This document shows, in pieces, positions 22,560 to 37,999 of a stretch of DNA of 64,000 nt (positions are counted from its first letter, which is position 1; every line of letters starts with the position of its first letter). The position numbers and the translations under genes were made by a program. The DNA is from Lysobacteraceae bacterium (GTDB lineage Bacteria > Pseudomonadota > Gammaproteobacteria > Xanthomonadales > Rhodanobacteraceae). Location: NCBI GenBank assembly GCA_021372495.1, contig JAJFUF010000031.1, positions 1 through 64,000 on the forward strand, read 5' to 3'. The notes beneath the pieces are model-generated. The model had not been told where the DNA came from. It worked only from the letters and a program-made list of their open reading frames with translations, and searched no databases.

Positions 22560-23950
22560 ATGCGCCACCCCGCAGCTTGCTCACGCTCAAGCGCCCGCGC
22601 GCAGAGGAAGCCGCCGCGCCCGCGCTGGAGGAGCGCCTGCACAAGGTGCTGGCCAATGCCGGCCTCGGCTCGCGCCGCATGCTCGAGCAGCGCATCCAGT
22701 CCGGCGAAGTCGAGCTGAACGGCGCGCCCGCCGGAATCGGCATGAGCGTGAAGGCCGGCGACCGCGTGGTCATGGACGGCAAGCAATTCGTCGTGGCCAC
22801 CGACAGCCGCGACGACACCGAGGTGCTGATCTACCACAAGCCCGAAGGCGTGCTGACCACCCGCGACGATCCCGAAGGCCGCCCCACCGTGTTCGAGCAG
22901 TTGCCGCGCCTGAAGGGCGCGCGCTGGGTCGCAGTCGGCCGGCTCGACATCAACACCACCGGCCTGCTGCTGCTGACCACCGACGGCGAGCTCGCCAACG
23001 CGCTGATGCATCCGAAGAGCGGCATCGAGCGCGAATACCTGTGCCGCGTGCACGGCGAAGTGCCCGACGAGACGATCGAAAAACTCAAGGCCGGCGTGGA
23101 ACTGGAGGACGGCCCCGCACGCTTCGACGAGATCGCGGTGATCAGCCGCGGCGGCAGCCATAGCTGGTTCCGCGTGGTGATCCGCGAGGGCCGCAACCGC
23201 GAAGTGCGCCGCCTGTGGGATTCCCAGGGCTTCCTGGTCAGCCGCCTCAAGCGCATCCGCTACGGCAACCTCGAACTGCCGCGCGGCCTGCGCCACGGCG
23301 ACTGCGAGACGCTCGACGCGGACGCGGTCAAGGCGCTGCGCCAGCAGGCCGGCCTCGGCGCGCCACAGCCGACCCTGACCCTGAAACCGGTGCTGCACCA
23401 GCGCCGCGCCGCACCGCGCGGCACCACCGAAGTGCGCACCGAGCGCAGCGCGCCGCAGGCCTGGACCGGCGCCTACCACAGCGAGGCGCGCGAGCTGACG
23501 GCGTTCGACCGCATCCGCCCGGAGCCGTCTGCCCCGGGACGCGGCAAGCGCCGTCCCGGCGGCAAGAGGGAGGTCAACGGCAACGTGGCCCGCCCGGAGA
23601 AGCCGCAGCGCAAGAAGAACCGGCGCGGCGTCGCTCCCGGCCAGGAGCTGCCCTCGGTGCGCAGTTGGTTCGCCGGCGAGACGCGCGGCGGCGGACGCGG
23701 CGCGGGCGGCCCGGGACAGGGGCAGCAGCGCGGCGCCGGCGGTCCCAAGCGCGGCGGCCCGGGCGGCGCGCAACGCGGTCCAGGCGGTGCGCAGCGCGGC
23801 CCGGGCGGCGGTCAGCGGAGCCCGCACGGCTATGCCGGAACGCATACTCCCGGCGGCACACGCCCTGCGGGCAAGCCGATGCGCGGCAGGCCGGGCGGCC
23901 ACAAGGGCCGCGGCCAGGGCGGCCACGGCGGCGGACGCGGCCATAGCTGA
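22556..23950 (+). CDS. rluB: 23S rRNA pseudouridine(2605) synthase with a long basic tail
   Basis: Makes pseudouridine 2605 of 23S rRNA. The 464 residues contain an S4 RNA-binding domain (about 27-75) and a catalytic domain with the nucleophilic Asp in GRLDINTTGLL (Asp131). A tail of about 160 residues follows from about 300, rich in Gly, Arg, Gln and Pro with imperfect GGAQRGP repeats (22 or so residues near 400-425). E. coli RluB is about 290 residues and has a much shorter basic tail. scpAB-rluB order is conserved in many gammaproteobacteria. Confidence 0.93.
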   Translation: MNAPPRSLLTLKRPRAEEAAAPALEERLHKVLANAGLGSRRMLEQRIQSGEVELNGAPAGIGMSVKAGDRVVMDGKQFVVATDSRDDTEVLIYHKPEGVLTTRDDPEGRPTVFEQLPRLKGARWVAVGRLDINTTGLLLLTTDGELANALMHPKSGIEREYLCRVHGEVPDETIEKLKAGVELEDGPARFDEIAVISRGGSHSWFRVVIREGRNREVRRLWDSQGFLVSRLKRIRYGNLELPRGLRHGDCETLDADAVKALRQQAGLGAPQPTLTLKPVLHQRRAAPRGTTEVRTERSAPQAWTGAYHSEARELTAFDRIRPEPSAPGRGKRRPGGKREVNGNVARPEKPQRKKNRRGVAPGQELPSVRSWFAGETRGGGRGAGGPGQGQQRGAGGPKRGGPGGAQRGPGGAQRGPGGGQRSPHGYAGTHTPGGTRPAGKPMRGRPGGHKGRGQGGHGGGRGHS

Positions 23951-23958
23951 GCGCAGCC

Positions 23959-24309
23959 ATGGACAAAGTGCGCATCTTCCACAATCCGCGATGTTCAAAA
24001 TCGCGGGCGACGCTGGCGCTGCTCGAGGCGCGCGGCCTGCAGCCGGAAATCGTGGACTACCTCGACACGCCACCCGGCGCGGACGAGCTGTCTGCCATCC
24101 TCGACCGGCTCGGCACCGGGCCGCGCGAACTGATGCGCCGGGACGAGCCCGAGTATCTCGAACTCGGCCTCGACCGCCCGACGCTCAGTCGCGACGAGCT
24201 GGTGGCCGCGATGGTGGCGCACCCGCGCCTGATCCAGCGCCCGATCGTGCTGGCCAACGGCAAGGCCGCGCTCGGTCGCCCGCCCGAGGCGGTACTCGAC
24301 ATCCTGTGA
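23959..24309 (+). CDS. arsC: Arsenate reductase, glutaredoxin type (ArsC/YffB family)
   Basis: A 116-residue thioredoxin-fold protein with the catalytic cysteine in FHNPRCSKS (Cys12) and RPIVLANGKAALGRPPE, as in ArsC of the glutaredoxin-dependent class. It lies 8 bases after rluB, with no arsR, arsB or acr3 gene nearby, so it may be a general thiol oxidoreductase rather than part of an arsenic operon. The length and the RPI motif favour true ArsC over YffB/Spx. Confidence 0.85.
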   Translation: MDKVRIFHNPRCSKSRATLALLEARGLQPEIVDYLDTPPGADELSAILDRLGTGPRELMRRDEPEYLELGLDRPTLSRDELVAAMVAHPRLIQRPIVLANGKAALGRPPEAVLDIL

Positions 24310-24339
24310 TCGCCGCGCGATGCGGCGCGGTCGGCGGGG

Positions 24340-25140
24340 TCAGCCCAGCGTGAACGCGTCGGCGTCCATCCACGCCGGGAAACGCTCGCGGTGCGCGCGC
24401 AGTACCTGCGGATCGAGCGTGACCGTGGCGACCTGCGCGACCGGCCCCAGCTCGACCAGCGATTCGCCGAGGCAGTCCAGCACCGCGCTGTCGCCCGCAT
24501 AGGGATGGCCGTTGCCGTCGCTGCCGACGCGGTTCACGCCGACGCAGTAGCTGAGATTCTCGATCGCGCGCGCGCGCAGCAGCGTGCGCCAGGCCTGACG
24601 GCGCGGCGCCGGCCAGTTGGCGACGAACAGCAGAAGGTCGTAGTCCATGCCGCCGACGGTGCGTTCGTTGCGCCGGTTGCGGATCCACACCGGGAAGCGC
24701 AGGTCGTAGCAGACCAGCGGGCAGACGCGCCAGCCGTTCAGCTCGACGATCAGCCGGTGCTCGCCGCCGGCGTAGCGGGTGTGCTCGTCGGCCATGCGGA
24801 ACAGGTGGCGCTTGTCGTACAGCTCGAAGCTGCCGTCCGGCCGCATCCACACAAGGCGGTTGACACAGCGGTCGTCCGCGCGCACCACCAGGCTGCCGGT
24901 GATCACCGCCCTCGCCTCGCTTGCCAGTGCGCGCAGCCAGGCGATGCCCTCGCCGTCCATGGTTTCGGCATTGCCCAGCGTCTCGTTGGTGAAGCCGGAC
25001 AGGAAGGTTTCCGGCAGCACGATCAGGTCGCTGCCGCGGCCGGCCAGGCTGCGCACCAGCGTGCCGTAGTAGTCGCGGTTTCCCGCCGGGTCGTGCCAGC
25101 GCGTATCCCCCTGCACGAGGCTGACGGTGAGCGGCCGCAT
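24340..25140 (-). CDS. yafV: Omega-amidase, carbon-nitrogen hydrolase (YafV/Nit2 type)
   Basis: Hydrolyses alpha-ketoglutaramate or alpha-ketosuccinamate, the products of glutamine or asparagine transamination. The 266 residues carry the nitrilase triad: Glu44 (LPETFLSG), Lys110 (LYDKRHLF) and Cys144 (PLVCYDLRFP). The start MRPLTVSLVQ is 11 bases after the upstream aminotransferase stop, so the two genes are probably cotranscribed. The pairing with a glutamine/methionine transaminase fits the transaminase-omega-amidase route, in which removing the amide product pulls transamination forward. Confidence 0.9.
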   Translation of the reverse strand: MRPLTVSLVQGDTRWHDPAGNRDYYGTLVRSLAGRGSDLIVLPETFLSGFTNETLGNAETMDGEGIAWLRALASEARAVITGSLVVRADDRCVNRLVWMRPDGSFELYDKRHLFRMADEHTRYAGGEHRLIVELNGWRVCPLVCYDLRFPVWIRNRRNERTVGGMDYDLLLFVANWPAPRRQAWRTLLRARAIENLSYCVGVNRVGSDGNGHPYAGDSAVLDCLGESLVELGPVAQVATVTLDPQVLRAHRERFPAWMDADAFTLG

Positions 25141-25151
25141 GGCGACGGCGC

Positions 25152-26297
25152 TCACAGCGCGCACAGCCGCTCGGCGGCCGCCTCCAGCGTGGCGTCGTTC
25201 TTGGCGAAGCACAGGCGCACCAGGCGGGTCTGCGGCGCGGCGTCGTAGAACGGCGTCAGCGGGATGGCCGCCACGCCGCCCTCGCGCACCAGCCACTCGC
25301 AGAAATTGATGTCGTCGGTGTCGCGGATCGCCGCGTAGTCGGCAAGCTGGAAGTAGCCGCCCGGCACGTCCAGCAGCTTCAGCCGCGACGGCGCCAGCAG
25401 TTGGCGGAAGCGGTCGCGTTTGGCCTGGTAGAACGCGGACAGTTCGAGGTAGTGCCGCGGCTCGTGCTCGAGCATCGCGGCGAATGCCCACTGCGCGGGG
25501 CTGAACGTGCAGAACGTCAGGTACTGGTGCACCTTGCGGAACTCCGCCGACATCGGCTTCGGCGCCACGCAGTAGCCGACCTTCCAGCCGGTGCAGTGGT
25601 AGGTCTTGCCGAACGAGCTGATCACGAAGCTGCGCTCGGCCAGCTCCGCGTGGCGCAGCACGCTCTGGTGCGCGACGTCGTCGTAGACGATGTGCTCGTA
25701 GACCTCGTCCGACAGCACCAGGATGCCGCTCGCGCGCACGATCCCCGCCAGCGCGTCCAGGTCGGCGGCGGTGAAGACCGCGCCGGACGGGTTGTGCGGC
25801 GTGTTGATCATGATCATGCGCGTCTTCGGCGTCACCGCGTCCCTGACGCGCTGCCAGTCCACGCCGAAGTCCGGCAGGCGCAGCGGCACGTGCACCGCGC
25901 GGCCGCCGGCCAGCTCGATCGCCGGCTCGTAGCAGTCGTAGCAGGGGTCGAGCACGATCACCTCGTCGCCCGTGCCGACGCTGCAGGCGATCGCGGCGAA
26001 GATCGCCTCGGTGGCGCCGGAGGTCACGGTGACCTCGGTGTCGGCGCTGATGCGCCGGCCGTACAGGCGCTCGGTCTTCAGCGCGATCTGCTCGCGCAGC
26101 GCCGGGATGCCGGTCATCGGCGCGTACTGGTTGCGGCCCTCGTCCATCGCGCGCGTCAGCGCGTCGCGCAACGGCCGCGGCGGGTCGAAATCGGGAAAGC
26201 CCTGGCCCAGATTGACGGCCTTGTGTTCCAGCGCGAGCTGGCTCATCACGCTGAAGATGGTGGTGCCAACCTTGGGCAGCTTGGTCTGGATCTGCAT
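25152..26297 (-). CDS. ybdL: Methionine/glutamine-dependent aminotransferase (YbdL type)
   Basis: PLP aminotransferase that interconverts methionine and 4-methylthio-2-oxobutanoate, often with glutamine as amino donor. The ATG at 26295-26297 gives 381 residues beginning MQIQTKLPKVGTTIF, in register with E. coli YbdL; a TTG eight codons upstream is the alternative start. Motifs are NQYAPMTG, NTPHNPSG at 165-172, SDEVYEH and the PLP lysine in SSFGKTYH (Lys231). It precedes the omega-amidase gene, a functional pair. Whether a methionine salvage pathway exists elsewhere cannot be seen. Confidence 0.9.
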   Translation of the reverse strand: MQIQTKLPKVGTTIFSVMSQLALEHKAVNLGQGFPDFDPPRPLRDALTRAMDEGRNQYAPMTGIPALREQIALKTERLYGRRISADTEVTVTSGATEAIFAAIACSVGTGDEVIVLDPCYDCYEPAIELAGGRAVHVPLRLPDFGVDWQRVRDAVTPKTRMIMINTPHNPSGAVFTAADLDALAGIVRASGILVLSDEVYEHIVYDDVAHQSVLRHAELAERSFVISSFGKTYHCTGWKVGYCVAPKPMSAEFRKVHQYLTFCTFSPAQWAFAAMLEHEPRHYLELSAFYQAKRDRFRQLLAPSRLKLLDVPGGYFQLADYAAIRDTDDINFCEWLVREGGVAAIPLTPFYDAAPQTRLVRLCFAKNDATLEAAAERLCAL

Positions 26298-26364
26298 GGG
26301 CTTCGCAATTTGGATGGCCAAACGCCCGGCATGCTAGCACGCCGCCGGGGCGCTCCGCTGCGGG

Positions 26365-27321
26365 TCAGGGCTTGCGCACCTTGCACTCCTCGTGCTTGCG
26401 CCGCGTCGCCTCGGGCAGGCGCTCGGCCAGGTAGTCCACGAACGCGCGCACCGCCGGCAACAGGCCGCGGCGGCTCGGATAGACGAAGTGCATGGTGCCT
26501 TCCGGCGCGCTCCACTCCGGCAGCAGCACCTCCAGCTCGCCGCTCGCGACCGCCTGCGCGCACACGAGCTCCGGCAGCATCGCCGCGCCGATTCCCCGCC
26601 GCGCCGCTTCCAGCATGACGCTGAAGTCGCCGCAGATCAGGCGCGGCTGGATGTCGATGCCGACCCGCGCGCCGTCGCCGTCGAGCAGTTCCCAGGTCTG
26701 CACGCCGTCGTGTTCGAGCGTCGAGAGCGCCGGCAGCCTGGCCAGGTCGGCGGGCTGCTGCGGACGACCGAGCGCGTCGAGCAGCGCGGGGCTGGCCACC
26801 GGCAACACGCGCGACAGGCCGAACGTGCGCATCACCAGCGAGGCGTCGGTATCGAGCTTGGTGCGCACGCGGATCGCCACGTCGAAGCCTTCGCCGATCA
26901 GGTCGACACGACGGTTGTTCGCCAGCAGGCGCACCTGCACCTTGGGGTACTGCACGAGGAAGTCGGGCAGGATGCGGGCGACGACCGTCTGCGCCAGCGA
27001 CACCGGACAGCTCACCCGCACCACGCCGCGCGGCTCGGCGCGCAGTTCGTCCACTGCGTCCTGCGCGGCGCGCGCCTCCTCCAGCACAGCCCGGCAGTGG
27101 CCGTAGAAACGTTCGCCCACCTCGGTGATCACGAAACGTCGCGTGGTCCGCTGCAGCAGGCGCACGCCGAGGCGCTCCTCCAACTGCGCGACGCGCTTGC
27201 TGAGCCGCGACTTCGGCAGCCCCAGCGCGCGACCGGCCGCCGAGAAGCCGCCGTGCTCGACCACCATCGCGAAGAAGTACAGGTCGTTCAGATCCTGCAG
27301 GGCGCCCGTCGGGAGATGCAT
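26365..27321 (-). CDS. LysR-family transcriptional regulator
   Basis: A 318-residue regulator with an N-terminal winged helix-turn-helix (LYFFAMVVEHGGFSAAGRAL, PKSRLSKRVAQLEERLG) and a LysR effector domain. ATG 27319-27321 is chosen because AGGAA lies 8-9 bases upstream; an in-frame ATG nine codons earlier has no ribosome-binding site. It is divergent from the azoreductase gene with 121 bases between, the usual layout when a LysR protein controls its neighbour, here possibly in response to quinones or electrophiles. Confidence 0.9.
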   Translation of the reverse strand: MHLPTGALQDLNDLYFFAMVVEHGGFSAAGRALGLPKSRLSKRVAQLEERLGVRLLQRTTRRFVITEVGERFYGHCRAVLEEARAAQDAVDELRAEPRGVVRVSCPVSLAQTVVARILPDFLVQYPKVQVRLLANNRRVDLIGEGFDVAIRVRTKLDTDASLVMRTFGLSRVLPVASPALLDALGRPQQPADLARLPALSTLEHDGVQTWELLDGDGARVGIDIQPRLICGDFSVMLEAARRGIGAAMLPELVCAQAVASGELEVLLPEWSAPEGTMHFVYPSRRGLLPAVRAFVDYLAERLPEATRRKHEECKVRKP

Positions 27322-27442
27322 GATTGTTTCCTGTTTTGAACGATACATCCCATTTTCGGCGACTTATCGCGATATTGTCCAACAACTAGCCTATATCACG
27401 AGCGGCGCCCACCGGACGCCCCAGACCGTGAAGAGGCCCATC
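27322..27442. promoter_or_regulatory. LysR-azoR divergent control region
   Basis: The A/T-richer segment at 27340-27400 includes an inverted repeat GATAT at 27371-27375 and ATATC at 27393-27397 with 17 bases between. It is a plausible LysR operator, since these regulators bind spaced dyads in such intergenic regions. The exact promoters are not clear. Confidence 0.4.
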
Positions 27443-28018
27443 ATGAAACTTCTGCATATCGATTCCAGCGCCCTCGGCACGCATTCCGTGTCCCGCGGAC
27501 TGACCGCCGCGATCGTGGCCCGGTGGCAGCGCAAGCATCCCGGTATCGAGATCGCGTACCGCGACCTCGCCGCCCGGCCGCTGCCGCATTGGGCTCCGGC
27601 CGGCGACGCCGCCGATCCCGCGGTGCGCGAAGGCAACGCCGTCCTCGACGAATTCCTCGCCGCCGACGTCGTCGTGATCGGCGCGCCGATGTACAACTTC
27701 AACATCCCCAGTCAACTGAAGGCATGGATCGACCGCATCCTGGTCGCCGGCAAGACCTTCCGCTACACCGCCAGTGGCCCGGAAGGCCTCGCCGGCGGCA
27801 AGAAGGTGATCGTCGCCTCGACGCGCGGCGGCATCTATACCGCGACGCCGCAGGCGGATTTCCAGGAATCCTACCTGCGCCACGTGCTCGGCTTCATCGG
27901 CGTGACCGACATCGAGTTCGTGCGCGCGGAAGGCCTGAACATCAGCCCCGAAACCAAGGCAGAGGCGATCAGGTCCGCATACGCCGGCATCGATGGCATG
28001 GTACGCAAGGCGGCCTGA
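27443..28018 (+). CDS. azoR: FMN-dependent NADH-azoreductase / quinone reductase
   Basis: Flavodoxin-fold enzyme that reduces azo dyes and quinones with NADH. The 191 residues begin MKLLHIDSSALGTHSVSR, the FMN phosphate loop. They contain APMYNFNIPSQLKAWIDRI and STRGGIYT (the flavin-contacting loops) and end in a helix near residue 190. The usual AzoR length is about 200. It is probably regulated by the divergent LysR gene. Confidence 0.93.
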   Translation: MKLLHIDSSALGTHSVSRGLTAAIVARWQRKHPGIEIAYRDLAARPLPHWAPAGDAADPAVREGNAVLDEFLAADVVVIGAPMYNFNIPSQLKAWIDRILVAGKTFRYTASGPEGLAGGKKVIVASTRGGIYTATPQADFQESYLRHVLGFIGVTDIEFVRAEGLNISPETKAEAIRSAYAGIDGMVRKAA

Positions 28019-28035
28019 AAGCCGCATTACGGCGC

Positions 28036-28165
28036 GACCGCCTGCGGCGTCCGCACGCGCTCCCCGCGCGTGCAGTCGAACCCACGTGGGTTCTCACCCG
28101 CCCTCTCCGAAACGCCAACGGCCCCTCGCGGGGCCGTCGTCGTTTCTGGCGGAGAGGGTGGGATT
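28036..28165. repeat. Direct repeat, copy 1, containing a tRNA-Ser 3' fragment
   Basis: This 130-base segment is identical to 28207-28336 (171-base offset). Its last 19 bases (28147-28165) match the 3' end of the tRNA-Ser gene, CCA included, so this copy has a tRNA stub without the rest of the gene. It also carries the terminator-like hairpin ACGGCCCC/GGGGCCGT and the palindrome GAACCCACGTGGGTTC (28079-28094). Confidence 0.9.
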
Positions 28166-28166
28166 G

Positions 28167-28188
28167 TGCAGGCCATCCATGGCCTGCA
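28167..28188. repeat. REP-like palindrome between the two direct repeats
   Basis: TGCAGGCCAT and ATGGCCTGCA are perfect 10-base arms with only CC between them. Similar CATCCATG-centred palindromes recur between genes in Xanthomonadales and pseudomonads as small extragenic repeats (from memory). It could also form a cruciform or a very tight RNA hairpin. Confidence 0.6.
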
Positions 28189-28206
28189 TCCGCGCCTGGC
28201 GGCGCG

Positions 28207-28407
<201 letters not shown>

Positions 28408-28434
28408 CTGTTCGTTTCACCCGCCTCGGACGCA

Positions 28435-31044
<2,610 letters not shown>

Positions 31045-31056
31045 TCATGGCGGCGT

Positions 31057-32439
31057 TCATCCGCCTTGATCCGCGTTTGGCCGCTTCCCGCTGCGCAGCG
31101 CGCGTCGCGCCTCGCGCAGCGCGTCGAGCTTGGCCTTCACCTTCGCCTCGAGGCCGTGTTCGGTGGGCGCGTAGAACTCGGTGCCGGCGAGCGCATCGGG
31201 CAGGCACTGCTGGTCGAGCGCGACGCCGCCCTCGACGTCGTGGTCGTACTGGTAGCCCTTGCCGTAGCCGAGCCCCTTCATCAGCCGGGTGGGCGCGTTG
31301 CGCAGGTGCATCGGCACCTCCAGCGTGCCCGACTCGCCGACCGTGAGCTGCACCTCGCCGAAGGCGCGGTAGACCGCATTGCTCTTCGGTGCCACCGCCA
31401 GATAGACCGCCAGCACGGCGAGCCCAAGATCGCCCTCCGGGCTGCCCAGCCGCTCGTAGGTGTCCCAGGCGTGCAGGGCGAGCTGCCAGGCGCGCGGGTC
31501 GGCCAGGCCGACATCCTCGATCGCCATGCGCGTCATGCGCCGCGCCAGGTAGCGCGGATCGCAGCCGCCGTCGAGCATGCGCGCGAACCAGTACAGCGCG
31601 GCGTCCGGGTCCGAGCTGCGCACCGACTTGTGCAGCGCCGAGATCTGGTCGTAGAACTGCTCGCCGCCCTTGTCGAAGCGACGCGTGCGGTCGGCCAGCA
31701 CCTGGTCCAGCGTGGCCTCGCCGATGCGCGCGCGCCCCGACGCGTCGCGCTCGGCCAGCTCGGCGGCGATCTCGAGGAAGGTCAGCGCGCGGCGCACGTC
31801 GCCGTCGGCGGCGCGCGCCATCAGCGCCAGCGCAGAGTCGTCGACTTCGATGCCCTGCCCGCCCAGGCCGCGCTCGGCGTCGGCCAGCGCGCGCTGCAGC
31901 GCCGCGACGATCGCCTCGGCCGGCACCGCATCCATCACGTGCACGCGGCAGCGCGACAGCAGCGCCGAGTTCAGCTCGAACGACGGGTTCTCGGTGGTGG
32001 CGCCGACGAACACGATCACGCCCTTCTCGATGTGCGGCAGGAAGGCATCCTGCTGCGCCTTGTTGAAGCGGTGCACCTCGTCGACGAACAGCACGGTGCG
32101 CCGGCCCTGGGCGAAATTCTCTTCGGCCGCGGCCAGTTCCTTGCGTACTTCGGGCAGACCGGACAGCACCGCGGATACCGCGCGGAAATCGGCGTCGGCA
32201 TAGCGCGCCACCAGCAGCGCCAGCGTGGTCTTGCCGCAGCCGGGTGGCCCCCACAGCACCATCGAGTGCACGCGGCCCGCTTCCAGCGCGCGGCGCAGCG
32301 GCGTGTCCGCACCGAGCAGGCGCGACTGGCCGACAATCTCGTCCAGCGTGCGCGGGCGCATGCGCTCGGCCAGCGGCTTCAGCGCGTCGGATTCGGCGAA
32401 CAGCCCGGAGGAAGCGGCGACGGGTTTGCGGCGAGGCAT
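31057..32439 (-). CDS. rarA: Replication-associated recombination protein RarA (MgsA)
   Basis: AAA+ ATPase related to clamp loaders that acts at stalled replication forks. The 460 residues carry Walker A GPPGCGKT at 64-71, Walker B FVDEVHRF at 118-125, sensor motif GATTENPSFELN and the C-terminal tetramerisation region (LPDALAGTEFYAPTEHGLEAK). ATG 32437-32439 (MPRRKP) is preferred; the frame is open upstream but without similarity. The order ftsK-lolA-rarA is that of E. coli. Confidence 0.95.
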   Translation of the reverse strand: MPRRKPVAASSGLFAESDALKPLAERMRPRTLDEIVGQSRLLGADTPLRRALEAGRVHSMVLWGPPGCGKTTLALLVARYADADFRAVSAVLSGLPEVRKELAAAEENFAQGRRTVLFVDEVHRFNKAQQDAFLPHIEKGVIVFVGATTENPSFELNSALLSRCRVHVMDAVPAEAIVAALQRALADAERGLGGQGIEVDDSALALMARAADGDVRRALTFLEIAAELAERDASGRARIGEATLDQVLADRTRRFDKGGEQFYDQISALHKSVRSSDPDAALYWFARMLDGGCDPRYLARRMTRMAIEDVGLADPRAWQLALHAWDTYERLGSPEGDLGLAVLAVYLAVAPKSNAVYRAFGEVQLTVGESGTLEVPMHLRNAPTRLMKGLGYGKGYQYDHDVEGGVALDQQCLPDALAGTEFYAPTEHGLEAKVKAKLDALREARRALRSGKRPNADQGG

Positions 32440-32520
32440 GGCGCCGATCATACGCAATCGGCGTCCGCGCACCGCGCCGGATCGCGTCCGGGCGGCGTCG
32501 CGGCCGGGGCCGCGGCGCGC

Positions 32521-33183
32521 TCAGTCCTTGAGCGGGTGCACCTCGGCATCCGGCGTGATATCGCCGATCACGTCGGTGCCCTTGGGCGGGGTGAACTTGA
32601 ACGCGTCCGCGGGCAGCCTGGGGTTGCGCTGCCAGTCGGAGAAGCGGATCTCGGTGCGGTTGCCGAGCGTGTCCTTGAACACCATGCGGTCGAGGCCGGC
32701 GGGGCCGAAGCCGAGGTCGGCGTACTCGAACTGGGGATCCTTGGCGGTCGACTTCAGGCGCAGCCACAGGCGGCCGTCGCGGTTGCCCTGTTCGTTGACC
32801 TTGAACTCGCGGTCGAGCTGGCCGAGGTCGGTCAGCACGGTGAGCGGGCTGTGCGATTCCTCGACGCCCTGGTTGCGCACCGTCACCTGCTCCAGCTCGG
32901 GATCGTAGATCCACACGTGCATGCCGTCGGCGACGATCAGTTGCTTGTACGGCCGCGTCGTCTCCCAGCGGAACTGGCGCGGCGCGGACAGCGCGAGGCT
33001 GCCCTCGGTGCTGTCGGCGGGCTGGCCGTTGACGTCGTAGACGGTCTGCGCGAAGTGCGCGGAGACCGCGCTCAGCCCCTTGGCGAAGGCGTCGAGGCGC
33101 GCGCGCGCGCTGTCCGCGGCGTGCGCCGGCAGCGCCAGCAGGACGAGGGCGGCGGTGAACAGGAAGCTGCGCATGGTGGTCAT
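32521..33183 (-). CDS. lolA: Outer-membrane lipoprotein carrier LolA
   Basis: Periplasmic chaperone that carries lipoproteins from LolCDE to LolB. The 220 residues begin with a Sec signal peptide (FLFTAALVLLALPAHA, cleaved near AHA-AD) and continue with the LolA beta barrel (FAQTVYDVNGQPADSTEGSLAL, WETTRPYKQLIVADGMHVWIYDPEL). A second possible start lies three codons downstream (33174). It sits between ftsK and rarA on the same strand. Confidence 0.94.
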   Translation of the reverse strand: MTTMRSFLFTAALVLLALPAHAADSARARLDAFAKGLSAVSAHFAQTVYDVNGQPADSTEGSLALSAPRQFRWETTRPYKQLIVADGMHVWIYDPELEQVTVRNQGVEESHSPLTVLTDLGQLDREFKVNEQGNRDGRLWLRLKSTAKDPQFEYADLGFGPAGLDRMVFKDTLGNRTEIRFSDWQRNPRLPADAFKFTPPKGTDVIGDITPDAEVHPLKD

Positions 33184-33264
33184 CGGGTCGGGAGTCGGAT
33201 AAGGAGACAGGCGGTCGGCGCAAACGTTGCGGCGGGCGCCGCCTGCGGTTCAGCGCGCGGCCGG

Positions 33265-35598
<2,334 letters not shown>

Positions 35599-35648
35599 GA
35601 TCAGAGTTCACCTCAAGTTGGCGGCCTAACCCGCTGTTACGGCGATGC

Positions 35649-37960
<2,312 letters not shown>

Positions 37961-37999
37961 GGTTTCGCGCCGGCCGCGCGCCGGCGCCATACTCGGCGC

